Part shown: positions 12,589-24,420 of the stretch, piece after piece
Numbering within the stretch: the stretch's first letter is position 1
Layout of the letters: each line of letters begins with the position of its first letter
Source: Mangifera indica
Taxonomy: Eukaryota > Streptophyta > Magnoliopsida > Sapindales > Anacardiaceae
Direction of reading: 5' to 3'
Assembly (NCBI RefSeq): GCF_011075055.1
Contig: NC_058148.1
Location: forward strand, 248,001-312,000
Length of the DNA: 64,000 nt
Translations under genes and position numbers: made by a program
The notes under the pieces: model-generated
What the model saw: only the letters and a program-made list of their open reading frames with translations
Database searches by the model: none
What the model was told of the DNA's origin: nothing

Positions 12589-15119
12589 TGACCTAACTAT
12601 CTTCTTACCCTTTGCTCCTCCATTGGCGATTGTAAGCAATAGTGGAACTCCTCTCAACTGAGTCTCTATAATTATATAATGACACTCAGATTCCCCAACA
12701 TAGCTCTCACCAACGAAATCCCACTTGGCATTTGTGAAAGCTTGACCGCTGTTTGTAGTCTCAATGCTCTCTCTTTTTTTGCAACAAAACCCTAATAATG
12801 ATCCCTTCTTTCGACATTGTTGACTTTGTCTCCTAATCACAAGAGCTAGCCTCCAAGTTCTCTTCTCATCAACTCCCTAGCAAAATGTCTCCTTTTGTGC
12901 CTCCATTGAATCCTTCCTACACTTCTGTAGGGATTTTGTGGTTTTTGACAACAGAATAACAAATTAAAATTTAATTTAATTAAACTAAGATTTCATAAAA
13001 CCCTTTTTTGGATTATCCCCATAGTAGGATTAATTCACAAGTAAGTAAAATATATACATAGTGTTTATTCGATATACATAAGTTAGACGACTCTTTTATC
13101 TTTTTCTGATAGGGAGAGGTTGCAAAGTCGTGCTTTTAGAACTAAACATGGGCATGCTCCTTGGTATCCACACAAAGCAGTAACGGTGGAGGCTCAACTG
13201 TGCTTAAGGCTTGCCAGAACCTAAGAATAGCTCTATGGTGAGAGGGAAGGGAAAAATACGAAGTGTGTTTTTAAAACAATAAAATACACATTTATACACA
13301 TCATGGTTTGCCACATGGGACTTCAATATTTCCTAAGTGGCACAAGCATGCACGCCCAACACAAGTGAACATGTCGGGCGGCCTTGACTTGCATGGGAAG
13401 ATTCTCATTTGGCTTTTGTGTATATAGCTTATGAAAGCTATATTATTGGTCAACATGATAAATGCGTATATCCACACATTAATATCCAATTATTTCTTCA
13501 CCAATTTTGGCATTCAACCCAAATTTAGAAGATTGTGATATTAATGAAGATAGAATAAAATTCTATCAAAATCCTAATTTAAAATTCAAATTTGGTGACA
13601 TGGATTTGAGTCAATCTAATTCAATCTTATCAAATCTGGCATAAACCCTAGCAACTCATGATTATTATACCAAGGACCTTTCCAAGCTTTCAAATTCTCA
13701 ATCTAGAATCCAAGCCAAATCCAACTTGGATAATCCTCATGCCTCTTAGAGTTTATAAACTTCTTTTGTGTGTGACTTATAGATTCTTTACTAAGTTGGT
13801 AATGACCAGATTTGTGTCAGGTTCTCGACTCGACATCCATCTAAACATAGATCAACATTGGCCTTTAGCACGACATCATGGCCATCTGATTAGTACAGAT
13901 TAACATATGACTTTTTTTAACTTGTCAGTGATACGATTATTTATACAATTTGATCATTTTATTATATGATATCTCTTTAGGGCTGAGGTATAAATTAAGT
14001 CTCCCCCAGGGTTTCCCAAATTACATAAATTAACTTTTGTCAATGACCAGATAATATTGAATCGAACATTAACTCGATTCCACTATAGCCATAGATTTAA
14101 TTGATCATTGACATCCGTTAGTAGACCTTAATTGAGATATCAACTCTTGTACTGGGGAATGACAAATCTTTTATTGATCCATCATAGCTTTTGTACAAAT
14201 GTCAATATAGCCAATCACCACATTTCTGGCAATCCTTTGATCGGACTTCGTTAGACTGATATCAAACTATTTCGATCCTTGTACAAGATAATGCATGACC
14301 TCAAGTTTAAGGATCACATATACCTCCGTTCATTAAGAGGATATTTTCTATAGACACTGGAACAATATTCCAAGTGGAATCCTTTTGGTAAGTCAATTTG
14401 GTGGACACATCTACAATGTGCACCTATGTGTTGCACTAAGTTGTCAACAAACAATTTCGACACATGAGAATTGTCTTTATCTTTTGATGAAGTCATTCAA
14501 CACTATGATAACTCTATCACTATTACTTGTCCTTTTGATCATGATAATATTAAAGTCACAAATGTTTTAAAAATAACCACCTAATGTGCTCATAGGGTTT
14601 TTCATAATCAAGTGTTAAGCACTGATATCTTTGTCACAATTCAACTACTCTTAAACAATTATCTATTAATTAAATACCAAAGATTATATTAAACATTAAT
14701 TGTGATGATTGGCTCTAGGATGCTATCGTAACAACTTCCTTTCTTTTGATTAGTCTTGCCACTTTTTATCCCTCACCTTTTTAACTCTTATCCTTAAAGA
14801 TTTGGTTTCACTAATGACCCATGCATTGTTTCACCTTTGCAATCCAACAACTAGATCTATGACGACAAAAAATCATCGTTCTCATTTCCTTTCCCCAAAC
14901 GACATCATATTTGACAGTTGATAGAAAGCAATAGTCAATTTTTTTTAATATTTATGTTAAAATTCTACTCTATGCAACATATCATTCTCACCCTTCCATG
15001 TAATAACATTTTTCATTAGTAGTAGTTGATGATATTTGAATAATGGATTTTTTTTTCAAATTTAAAGGATGAGGAAATGTTGATTATCAAAGTTCAAGAG
15101 GAAAGTAGTCATTCGACCT
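12589..15119. mobile_element. Possible fold-back MULE interrupted by a solo LTR
   Basis: The right end reads, in reverse complement, GGTCGAATGACTACTTTCC, similar to the GGCCAAACGACTATTTCC terminus of the element at 1752. The left end GACCTAACTATCTTC at 12589 is a weaker match. No TSD was found and the arms are diverged. If correct, the solo LTR at 12926-14733 landed inside it. Confidence 0.3.
12926..14733 (-). mobile_element. Solo LTR, 1808 bp, perfect 5-bp TSD
   Basis: On the + strand it begins TGTAGGGATTTTGTGG and ends GCTATCGTAACA, giving TG...CA ends. It is flanked by identical ACTTC at 12921-12925 and 14734-14738. No internal coding domain lies between the ends, so it is a solo LTR left by recombination. 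The - strand start, TGTTACGATAGCATCCTAGA, resembles the start of many plant Ty1/copia LTRs, hence the strand call. ORFs inside it show no known protein. Confidence 0.8.
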
Positions 15120-15227
15120 TTTAAGTATGATTTTTGAGATAAGGGTGAAATAGGAAAAAAAAAAATATAAGTGACATTAGCAATATATTTTTTACTTTTA
15201 TAATTTCTTGAATATATTATCTAATTA

Positions 15228-15372
15228 AGCAATGTTATGCATATCCATTTCTGAGTAAATACATAATGTGTCATCATATGATTTAGTATTATTTTATTCT
15301 TAATTTAAAATTATCTAATTACTTGATGACACATATTAATTGTGTACTTAAAAATAAGTATGCATAATTTTA
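15228..15372. repeat. Family A MITE with about 55-bp terminal inverted repeats
   Basis: The left arm (AATGTTATGCATATCCATTT...) pairs with the right arm read in reverse (AAAATTATGCATACTTATTT...). Both continue into a TGTGTCATCA phrase, and the core is 'tcttaatttaaaattatct'. This is the clearest hairpin of the family in the window. Confidence 0.6.
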
Positions 15373-15699
15373 TTATATCTAATTTATGATTGTTGCTACA
15401 CTTGCCTAAATAGTTTATCGTTTACATAATATAGTTTTTGTTGGGCCAAAGTTCAATACGGTATCAATGCTCTAATCTAGAAATTGTTGGGTAGTAGTCT
15501 TAAGTCTTTTATTAGAAAAGCTAGCTCAAGGGGTGAAGTATTCCCCTACACTTCTAAGCTTTGCATCTAACCTTTTCCATTTTCAATGTAGGATAACATA
15601 ATAGTCTTCTCTCATATGGAGTAGATCTTCCATGATATGAAATACTTATGATGAGAAGTCACATGGTATGAAGCCCCAAAAGCAATAATCCATGTGAAG

Positions 15700-16640
15700 T
15701 CTTTAAGGTTAGGATTTACTTAATTATAATCTTGCAAAATAACTACATCGCTATCAAGTGCAACAAAAGTTTCTTTCTTATATTTGTTTTCTTCTTATTT
15801 CAACTTGACATTTTCCTTTTTCAACTTCTAGCAAATATCTCTATGTATGTCCTAGCTTGCAACATCGATAACAATTCAATTGATTTCTTGACTAAGAATG
15901 CCATTTGGGCATGTCATGCTTGTTTGAATTTTGAGAATTTGTAGGTTTACTCTTTCATCGCCTTTTTGTCACAAAGCCATCTGATTGTAAAAAAATTATT
16001 GTGACTTTCTTTTCATCTCTTCATTCAATACACAACTCTTAACCCTATCCTTTATGACATTTTCATATGGCATGGATCGAATTAGACAAAAAGTTTTTTA
16101 AGGTCTCCCATGAGTCTAGTAAAGTGCCAAGTAGTTATAACCCGTATAGCCCATCATCAAACATGATTATCATTCTAGCATTTAGATTGATAATTTATCA
16201 AAATGTATTCAAGTGGTCGATTATGGTAGTTCTATATTGATAACTAAAAATCATTATTTGATAAATAGTATGTGTTGTTCATGTTCCTCTAGCATAAAAC
16301 TCTTTTACCATGTTCCATAATGTTAGGATGTCTCTCCATTAACATGGTTCAAAACATTATCACCCATCCACAGTGTGATATAATCACAAAATTATCTTTT
16401 AAACAAAAATGATTCTACACCAGTTTTTGTATCTAGTTTCTTAATTAGAAACACTGACAAGTAATAATCCTTCATATAAAGTAAATCTTTCATTTGCACT
16501 TTGTATATATAATAGTTTGAACCATTTAAATTAAACTTTCTACTTTTATTAACTTCCATATTTACCACACAAGGTAGATAAAAATCCTAGACCATGCTCG
16601 AATACTAATCTATTGCAAAAAACACCCAAATTAGATAGAG
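15700..16640 (-). pseudogene. Ty1/copia gag fragment (antisense to the host gene)
   Basis: Its reverse complement aligns along nearly its whole length with 27530-28400, where the gag reading is clearer. It includes a degenerate primer-binding site (gattagtattcgagc) near 16596-16610 and reads away from it toward gag. The copy ends near the start of the protease region. Many stops are present. In the paralog intron the same fragment lies in the same position and orientation relative to the gene. Confidence 0.6.
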
Positions 16641-16745
16641 CAATGCTATATATACCCACTTTTGAGTACCCACATGATGTGTCATCATGTGATTATGTGT
16701 TACTCTATCCTTAATTCAAATGAGCAATGCTATCAAGGAAAACAA
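16626..16745. repeat. Family A MITE, partial
   Basis: Carries 'agcaatgctatatataccca', then 'atgatgtgtcatcatgtgat' and 'ccttaattcaaa'. Only one arm and the core are recognisable; the phrase 'gagcaatgct' recurs at its right end. Confidence 0.5.
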
Positions 16746-16794
16746 TTTTTTCTCCATTGTAAGTTATTAATTATACAAAATCTTCCCATGCTAC

Positions 16795-17470
16795 AGAGCC
16801 AACATGATTTATGGACTCTTGTACCTCACATCATGTGAATTAGACTTGTGCAATTTATCCCTTCACTTAAATTATGATGGACAAGTGGAATGGTCATTAG
16901 TGATGTTCCTAGTCTACAAATTACACATACTGGTTTTATGAAACTTCTCTGTTCTTTTGCTTATTATTCCTTATTAGATGTCTTTTGTGTTCTTCTGATT
17001 AAAAAAAAATTGATTTTCATTCCTAAATTTTGCAAAACTAAACATACTTCAATTGAATTTTTTCTTAAATATTTTTTGGTAAAAGATGTATGCACAGTAG
17101 AGATTCTAACTCACGGTTGAACAACAATAATGTTTATGAAATGTCTAGCGATGTATGTGTATTAACTTTAAAATCTCTAACTATGGTCAGTATTTGTACA
17201 TCCTCCTATGATTGGCACAAACGTCATGGTTTTGCATCAGCTTCCATTCTCCAACATCTTATCAAGTCTGGTGTAATTCTATTATCTTCAAAGTCTTCTT
17301 TACCTTTTGTTTGTAAGTCATGTCAATGTAACAAGAGTCATAAGCTCTTTATTTGATGTGTCTAGTTTGACGAGTCGTGGCCCCTTTGATTTAGTCTATA
17401 TTAATGTATGGGGTTTAGCTCTTATGTCTTCAATTGATGATTTTTGTTAATATCTTATTTTTTTTTATCA

Positions 17471-17546
<76 letters not shown>

Positions 17547-19860
17547 TAATATATGGTTATAGCCCATGAAAAATAAATATGATATTTCTTTTTTTATTCC
17601 AAAATTTAAAAACTTAGCTGAAAATTATTTCATTCTCAAATTATGTTTGTTTATTTAGATATGGGTAGCAAATATTTAAAATTCAAAGATTTTTTTCTAT
17701 CTCATGGAATCATCCACTTACAAACACCTTCACACACACCTAAACAAAATGGTTGTTTCAAATCCCATTATAGGTACAAAGTTGAGACTGGTCTCACTCT
17801 TTTACACTAAGCATCACTCTTCTTTTCATTTTGGTCCTACGTATTTTAAGCTATGGTATATTTAACCAGTAGGCTTCCTATTCCAACCTTAGGTCTCAAA
17901 TCTCCCTTCAAAATTTTATTTTAGGGATCCTCCAATTATTCCAAACTTTGAGTTTTTGGGTGTTTATGTTATCTTGGCTAAAGCCATATAACAAACATAA
18001 ACTTGATGCTCTCTTTAGGCCTTGTATTTTTCTCAGTTACTCACTCAATCAAAGTGCCTACAAGTGTTATGATCTAAAAACACAAAAGATTTTTATTTCT
18101 TGTCATGTGGTTTTTGATGAAAGTGAATTTCCATTAAGACCCACTTTTACTCATGAAAATCCACTTGTTTTGCCAAATTCTAATGTATTTAACAATACCT
18201 CATGTCCTAGGTGATACCATAACATTGCATGATTTGCATGGAACATCATAGCAACCAACTTTGGAATGAAGCTCTCCAGGTACTATCTCCTTACCCATAA
18301 TCAATCAACCACATCTTAGTCTTACACCTTTTTTTGAACAGGATACTTCACCACCTTTTAACTCCATTTCTCTTTCCCAACTTCCTCAACCTATATTATG
18401 CTTACCAGCTCCCATTTCATCACCTCAAGTACCTCCAAGACAACATCCTATGACCACCCAGTCCCAAAATAACATATTAAAGCCTAAGAAATATCACACA
18501 TCAACCAAACACCCCTTAGTAGTTCCTCTTAAATCTACATGTGTGTTTTAAGCTTTTTAAGACCATAGATGGTGTAATGCAATGTCTGATGATTTCATTG
18601 CTTTAATTAAAAATGGCACATTGGAATTAGTTCCTCAATAAAATCATACAAATGAGTTTTTTGTATTAAGCAAAATTTGGATGGTATTGCGGCTCGCTAT
18701 AAAACAGGACTTATTGTCAAAGATTTTCATCAATGAACTAGAATTGATTACCATGAAACTTTTTGTCTTGTCCTAAAACCCACCACTATTAGACTAGTTT
18801 TATGTCTTGTAGTGACTAAAGGTTGACCTTTCTCCAATTAGATGTGAACAATACATTTCTTCATAGTGCTCTCAATGAAAAAGTTTACCTACAACAACCA
18901 CCAGGTCTTGGTGGCCCGAATTTCCCACTTATATTTGAAAATTTAAGAAAACTATTTATGGTTTTAAGTAAACACTGAACTCAGCTCATTTGTCACTGAA
19001 TTTGGTCTCTCTTAAAGATCTAAATGACCTTCATTACTTCTTGGTTATGGAAGTTCATTCTACCTCCTTAAGTTTTTTCCAAAATCAATGTAAGTATATT
19101 AGATACTCGCTTAAGAAAACAAAAAAATATGGGGCAAAAGAGATCTCGACTCTTTTTTCTACCACAGGTTCCTTGTCATTTCGTGATGGTGTACCAAAAG
19201 TTGATGTTGAGCACTTCAATATCTTTATCTTACAAGGTCAAATATTACATTTGTTGCAACAAATTATCTCAGTTTATGCATCAACCGTTTGAACTCTATT
19301 TGAATGATGTTAAAAAAGTACTTAGATATCTTAAAGGTTCACTTCGTCATGGCTTATACTTGAAACAATCTTCTTCCTTATATCTTAATGGTTACTTTAA
19401 TGTTGATTGGGCTAAGGACAAAGATGATCATACTTCCACCTCAACCTACATTGTGTATTTTAGTAGCAATTCAATTTCTCGATGCTATGATAAGCAAAGA
19501 AGAGTTGTTTACCTTTCCATTGAAGTTGAGTATCAGATCATTTGCTACAACTCTTTAAAATAAGCTTGGGTCAAATCTCTCATACATGAATTGCAAGTAC
19601 CACCTTTCACCTCTCTTACTATATTTTCTAACAATGTTGGAGCTACTTATGTTTATGCAAATCCAGTTTTTCATCCTAAGATGAAACATATCTTTATCGA
19701 CTATCATTTTGTCTGTGATCAAGTTTCTAAATGACTATTTCATGTCTCTAATATATCCACTCATAAGCAACTTGTTAATGCTTGTACCAAATCATTACCC
19801 AAGAACATGCATGTTTATCTTCAGATCAAGATAGATATCTCCAATGGATAACTTATCTTG
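16795..19860 (+). pseudogene. Degenerate Ty1/copia pol (protease, integrase, RT, RNase H)
   Basis: Domains appear in the expected order with many stops and frameshifts. The protease remnant MDSCTSHHV (about 16813-16839) replaces the usual Asp-Ser-Gly-Ala-Ser. The gag-pre-integrase segment YDWHKRHGFASASILQHLIK lies at about 17208-17268. The integrase C-terminal part spans about 17945-18214 (LDALFRPCIFLSYSLNQSAY). The RT includes LDVNNTFLHSALNEKVYLQQ (about 18838-18900). RNase H (about 19255-19740) keeps LRYLKGSLRHGLYLKQ and KHIFIDYHFVCDQV. Gag is missing. Host-gene exons lie on both sides, so it is an intronic relic. The strand is the same as the host gene. Confidence 0.7.
17475..17545. repeat. 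(TA)n microsatellite inside the copia integrase
   Basis: About 30 TA dinucleotides in a row, expanded inside the former integrase reading frame. It should be length-variable between individuals. Confidence 0.9.
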
Positions 19861-20663
19861 CAAGGGCATATAAGCAAGAATCACTTTCCTTAATCAAAGA
19901 TCAATAATTCAACCTTAATAAAGGTTGATTCATCAGCTCTAAGTAGTTAGGAAAATCATATTAATTTAGGAATTAAATTATTTGTGCAATACAATATCTT
20001 TCTTTGTAAATTTAGCTATGGTTTAGGAACTAAGTATGTTTTAATTTATCCCTTAGTCAACTATGTAATATTGTAAATAGTGAATACTAAGAAAAATCAT
20101 CAAAGTCATTTTACTACAAAATTGATATCATTGTTTTCTCTATAGTTCATTGGTTGTCTTCTAGTTTCAATCGAAACCCACAAAGAGAAAGAGACCAAGA
20201 ATCCTACTTTTTTGGTTCAACTCATACCTACACAAGCTTAACGAGAAAGTGGCCTAAAAACCCCCTTTCCTTTTTGGCTTTCACACTCTCAAATGACTAG
20301 CAAAAAAAGAAGATGAAGTAAACAAGAGTAAAGATGAATTCCTTTTGGTTTTGCTAACTCACAAAAAACAATTTCGATAGAAGCCTTAAAAAAACTTTCT
20401 ATTTTTCTTTTATTATTATTATTAGTATTAGATTGCACAAATAGAGTAGGAACGCTCCAACCATTTTTTATTTGTCCTAGGGTTTAACTGCACTCAAACT
20501 ATTTCTTGGTCATTCTATTTACTTTTAGAATTGGACTATATGTGTGTATGTGTGTGTGTTTGCACATGCATGTGTGTTCTTCTTTGATATGGTAATTAGT
20601 TTGGCCATGGTTGGTTTGGTGCAAATAGTACAAATATTTAATAGAAGCATATATTCTTTCTAG

Positions 20664-20807
20664 ATTCATATGTCAAGATGGTACTGATCAAGATGCTACA
20701 TACTGGGAAAAAAGTTTAGATAAGCTTTTGGAAGGGTGCAACATTGACCACAATCAATCTTGTACATTGTTGTTTAATTATCCTCACCATTTAGAGAACA
20801 TCTGGAA
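20664..20807 (+). CDS. Unrecognised four-TM membrane protein, exon B
   Basis: This 144-nt exon lies between a 3' splice site (ttctttctag) and a consensus donor (AA|GTGAGT). Completing the AG left by exon A, it reads R then FICQDGTDQDATYWEKSLDK, LLEGCNIDHNQS and FNYPHHLENIW. It has no stop and no repeat-like character. A homologous exon lies at 26903-27045 behind the inverted paralog. The sharing of this exon between the two copies is the main evidence that it belongs to the same gene as exon A despite the 8.2-kb distance. The segment is acidic and predicted soluble; function is unknown. Confidence 0.6.
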
Positions 20808-20864
20808 GTGAGTACATTTACTTTCAAGTTATTAACTCTCCATCATTTTCATACAAACAATACT

Positions 20865-21024
20865 ACACTTATTAACTAGTCTTATTAACTTATCCACACA
20901 AACATATGTGTTTTAATGTGATTGGATAATTTTGAGTTATAGATAGATAAACAATTACATCACCCAATCACACTAATACACATCATTTTGTGTGGATAAA
21001 TTAGTGAGAAGAGTTAGTAAGTGT
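20865..21024. repeat. MITE (family B), 160 bp with about 62-bp inverted arms
   Basis: The left arm acacttattaact...ttatccacacaaa...gtgtgattgg pairs with the right arm in reverse (acacttactaact...ttatccacacaaaatgatgtgt...gtgtgattgg). It differs from family A and has an uncertain TSD. It lies in the intron between exons B and C. Confidence 0.65.
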
Positions 21025-21299
21025 GACATCATTCTTTTTATACATAAAAGCATACTGGCTACACTCTTATATTTTTAAATTTAAATTATTGATAAGGACT
21101 TCTATTTAAAAGGAAAAAAAAGGTATGGATTTTATTAATGATATTTGATTTCATTATTTACTAGTTTGTAAGACTTATCAAAATGAAATTATAAAAGAAT
21201 AAAACTCTATGTACAAACAAATTTTACTAACTTATTTGTACAAACCAATATGATAATATGTGAATGAGTGGTTTACTTGCATAAATTGTGCGTACAAAT

Positions 21300-21553
21300 T
21301 GCAAAAGTAATACTCAATCATATTATGACACATCATTTGTGTACCAAAATGGTGTACACATAACATTGCTCTTACTTTTGTGATAAAACTATACGTACAC
21401 ACTTTTGATACACAATTCGGGTACACAGTTGATATGTAATTATATAATTAAGTGATTTAGAATTAAAGATAAAATAACACCCGATCACATGATGACACAT
21501 TATCCATGTACACAAATTGTATACTAAAAATATGTACATATAACATTGCTCTT
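21300..21553. repeat. Two family A MITE copies in tandem
   Basis: A right-arm fragment (about 21305-21375: 'atgacacatcatttgtgtac' then 'gtgtacacataacattgctc') is followed by a near-complete copy (21382-21553). The complete copy has core 'gatttagaattaaagataaa' and the same terminal 'ataacattgctc'. They occupy the intron just before exon C. Confidence 0.6.
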
Positions 21554-21597
21554 TTGATATTTTCTATTTTAATTATGCAACTTTCATTTGCTTGCAG

Positions 21598-21655
21598 AGA
21601 ACATCACAAGCTTTTCACATCTTTGTATGGACCTATATGGTATGGTGAATGGTGA
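21598..21655 (+). CDS. Unrecognised four-TM membrane protein, exon C (C terminus)
   Basis: The 3' splice site catttgcttgcag precedes a frame continuing exon B: KEHHKLFTSLYGPIWYGEW, then TGA at 21653-21655. The stop overlaps a perfect donor (TG|GTGAGT at 21650-21657). If spliced there, the acceptor at 21771-21772 would lead to a short alternative end, also closed by TGA within five codons. Either way this is the C terminus. With exons A and B the visible protein is about 323 residues, missing its N-terminal part. Confidence 0.5.
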
Positions 21656-21870
21656 GTTAAAAAGTGATTAATTAACATTAAATACACAGTTATTAGTATT
21701 ATATGAGACGATATGATATATGGAAAAATGATATGTAGATTAAGGTGTATTGTAAATTTTTTTCCTTTTTAGTGTTGGAGTGTGATAAGATAGCATACAT
21801 GAAAAATGCAATCAAAAGTGTATAATTGAGAGAATAGTTATAAGATCTTGTACAAGTAGGGCTGGATTCA
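21656..21870 (+). other. Putative spliced 3' UTR sharing sequence with the CMT 3' UTR
   Basis: After a 3' splice-like site (cctttttag, ending 21772) the sequence TGTTGGAGTGTGATAAGATAG...CATACATG..AAATGC...GAGAATAGTTATAAGA closely follows 840-930 downstream of the chromomethylase. In both places a donor overlaps or closely follows the stop codon and an acceptor opens the shared block. Confidence 0.45.
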
Positions 21871-23996
21871 CTTTTGGCCTACTCTTGAACAAGACCTAGC
21901 TCAAGATCAAATCGAATCCAAAGAGTTAGCTCAAAATCAATTTGAGATTAATGACTTAAGGTTTTAACTATGTTTGAAGATACAATTTAACTTTGAATTT
22001 ATTTGAGTATGCTTAAACTTGAATGTTTAAATCAATTCAAACTCAATTTAGTTATGGAAATGAGTTCAATCTTTAAGCTCACAGTTTGGGTAAGTCGAAT
22101 CAAATCTAACCTTATGTTAAAAATGAATTCACCAAATTGTTGTTGGCCAAGTAGTTAGGGTAAGATACTTTACAAATTCTTCATACATAACATCAATTTA
22201 TCATGAATAGGCTATAATAATTTACTTTTATGTTGTTATAGTAAGAAATAAACAAAAAAGAAAGAAAGAAGATTAAAGCAATAGTTGGCATAGATTGGGA
22301 TGAATTTGATATGAGTTAGCTCGACTTGAATCTGTTGACTTAAGAAGTCATTATGTACTTATTTTGATGATAATAAACTAATATGTCTCTAATCATATTG
22401 ACTAATAACTTTACTTGAGTGTAAGTTTATATTGCAAGAATTTACCTAATGTATTTGAAGGAGTATCAAAATAAAAATGAAAGACAAGACTTAAGTGAAG
22501 AAGTTGTGAAGATTTGAAGAAAAACTCGAGTTTATGTAGATATGTTTGTAATCTTGAAACATTTCTTTTGATTAAAATATTTATTTGCATGTAAAAACTC
22601 ACTTAAAAACTTATTCCTATATTTTTCACATTTTCGGTTAAAATATTATTTTTCAAACTTATTGGGTTAAGCCAAATTTTTATCAAAGTTTATTAACTCA
22701 TTTAAAATGATGAAGTTTTGTGAATTACATTTTATATCTCAAAGATGGTTTTGGAAGAATTTTCAAAATTGGGTTAAATTGTCACTTTTCAAAAGTTTAG
22801 GGGATAAATTGCAAATTTCCAAAAATTTAACCAGTCGAATTTTTCAATGACAACTTTCGAATTATCCAAAAGCCATGTATTTTGGCTTTCAAAAATTCAA
22901 TTGACCGAATTTCTTCCAATTGACCAAATTATACTATAAATTTTTTAATAGCTAGTGTCATGTAGACACTATAGAAGTGTCACATCACATTCGGTTTATC
23001 AAATTACATCCGGTTGATCAAATTTTTTATTTTTTAGAAAATTAAAATGGCTAGTTTTTGTATATAATGGTAATTTTTCTCATTTTCCCCTATATAAACC
23101 CAATCAAATCCACTTAGGATAGATTTTTGCCACTAAGAACTTTCATATATTTGAGAGTAAATCAATTTTGAGTCATTCACTTGCAAATTTTATTCTCTGT
23201 TCAAAACTCTTGCTTACATACTTTTAGATTTCATTTACATCGGGTTGTATTAAGTTTAAATTTTCATATACACTCTTTGAGAGAGATTATATTTTGAATT
23301 CATACAAAAGTTTGCACTATAAAAGAGTGAGGTTAACTCTTAAGAGACTAGAAAAGTTTTAGTGAGAGAAATTGAGTTCTAATACTTGTAAAGGTTAATA
23401 GCACTTTGAAAGCTATTTTTGTTATGAAGAAAAGCTTGGTTGAGATTTTGTCAATCAAGGATTAGTGAAATACTTTAAGGGAGATAGTTTGGAGGAGTGA
23501 ACGTATGTCAGATTGTGCCGAACCACTATATATCGCATGTTGGATTTTCTTATCCTTTAAACTTATATTTTGTGTTATGTTATTTTGATTGTGTTGATTA
23601 TTCAAAATATTTCTTGTCATTCTCACAAATTGCATTGAAATAGTCAACATTCATTAAATTAAATAAATTAGTTTAATTTTTTAATTTGGTAAAGATTGTT
23701 TTAGGCTATCTAATTCATTCCCCTTTTAGGTCATTTGATCCATCATAATCAATTGTTTGGCTCAAATAAGTTGATCTTAAGTTGACTTAAACAATTCATT
23801 TATCTATTCATTGACATTGTTCATCCTATTAATGATACTATTTATTTCATCGATGATATTATTCATTTTGTTGTTCCCCCCTTGGTGACATTATGTACTA
23901 GCTTGCATAAGCTTAAGATCAAATTGGACATTATGAATTAGATTCGAGCTTAAGTTAAACTTCAAGCTCAGCTTCACTCTAATGACTCCACCCTTA
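21857..23996. mobile_element. Possible TIR element interrupted by a solo LTR
   Basis: The left end TAGGGCTGGATTC and the right end (reverse) TAAGGGTGGAGTC form imperfect terminal repeats. Inside are phrases such as 'agctcaagatcaaatcgaa' and 'aagctcagcttcactc' typical of decayed plant repeats. No TSD was found and no protein is encoded. A 1.4-kb solo LTR occupies its centre. Confidence 0.3.
22333..23745 (+). mobile_element. Probable solo LTR, 1413 bp, imperfect TSD
   Basis: Begins TGTTGACTTAAGAAGTC and ends TTTGATCCATCA. Flanks are GAATC (22328-22332) and TAATC (23746-23750), four of five matching. The start with 'tgatgataataaacta' and the end after 'ttaggctatctaattcattc' look like long plant copia LTRs. 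No internal coding domain is present. It may include a promoter; 'ctatataaaccc' lies at about 23090. Confidence 0.55.
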
Positions 23997-24129
23997 GGTA
24001 TGGATGATCTAGAGGCTCTTTTCACATATAATTACTAACAAACTGATTTTTTGATTTCTAGAACTCTAACTTCCATAACAAGAAAGCTAACTACATAAAC
24101 TATTCTTTAGAAAAAAAAAATATCATATC

Positions 24130-24287
24130 AATAAAATTATGCGTACATATATTTGATATAATAGTTAAGTATACAGATGACATGACATAATATAATTTGA
24201 TAATTTTGAATTAAAGATAAAGTAACATCTAATCACATAATAAAAAATCATCCTGTACTCAAATTGTGTATACATAATATTGCTCAT
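24130..24287. repeat. Family A MITE
   Basis: Core 'ttttgaattaaagataaagt' with outer arms 'ttatgcgtacatatatttga' on the left and 'aattgtgtatacataatatt' on the right. Confidence 0.55.
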
Positions 24288-24420
24288 ACATAATATTAAT
24301 ATCTAAATTATAATTAAATCCTTTTTTTTTTTTTTAAATATTAAGGGAGTATCTCCTTATTCTAATGTGGTGGCTTCAACTCTAATTAATATATAAACCA
24401 TAGCGGATAATGAGCAAAAC

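Larger units (their letters stand above)
12439..20663 (+). other. 8.2-kb intron between exons A and B, loaded with transposons
   Basis: The exon A donor leaves two bases of a codon. The acceptor at 20661-20663 (ttctttctag) restores the frame exactly, giving KLR then FICQDG. Within the intron are a possible fold-back MULE with a nested solo LTR, a copia gag fragment on the - strand, a degenerate copia pol on the + strand, MITEs and a (TA)n tract. The segments 19860-20660 and 15430-15700 hold no recognised gene; the first may include copia 3' LTR sequence. Confidence 0.5.

Noticed and set aside
13301..14570. Short ORFs (60-81 codons) on both strands
   Set aside because: They lie inside the solo LTR and show no domain or codon bias.
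21857..23996. 8-bp TSD for the TAGGGCTGGATTC element
   Set aside because: TGTACAAG and GGTATGGA do not match, so the element call stays weak.
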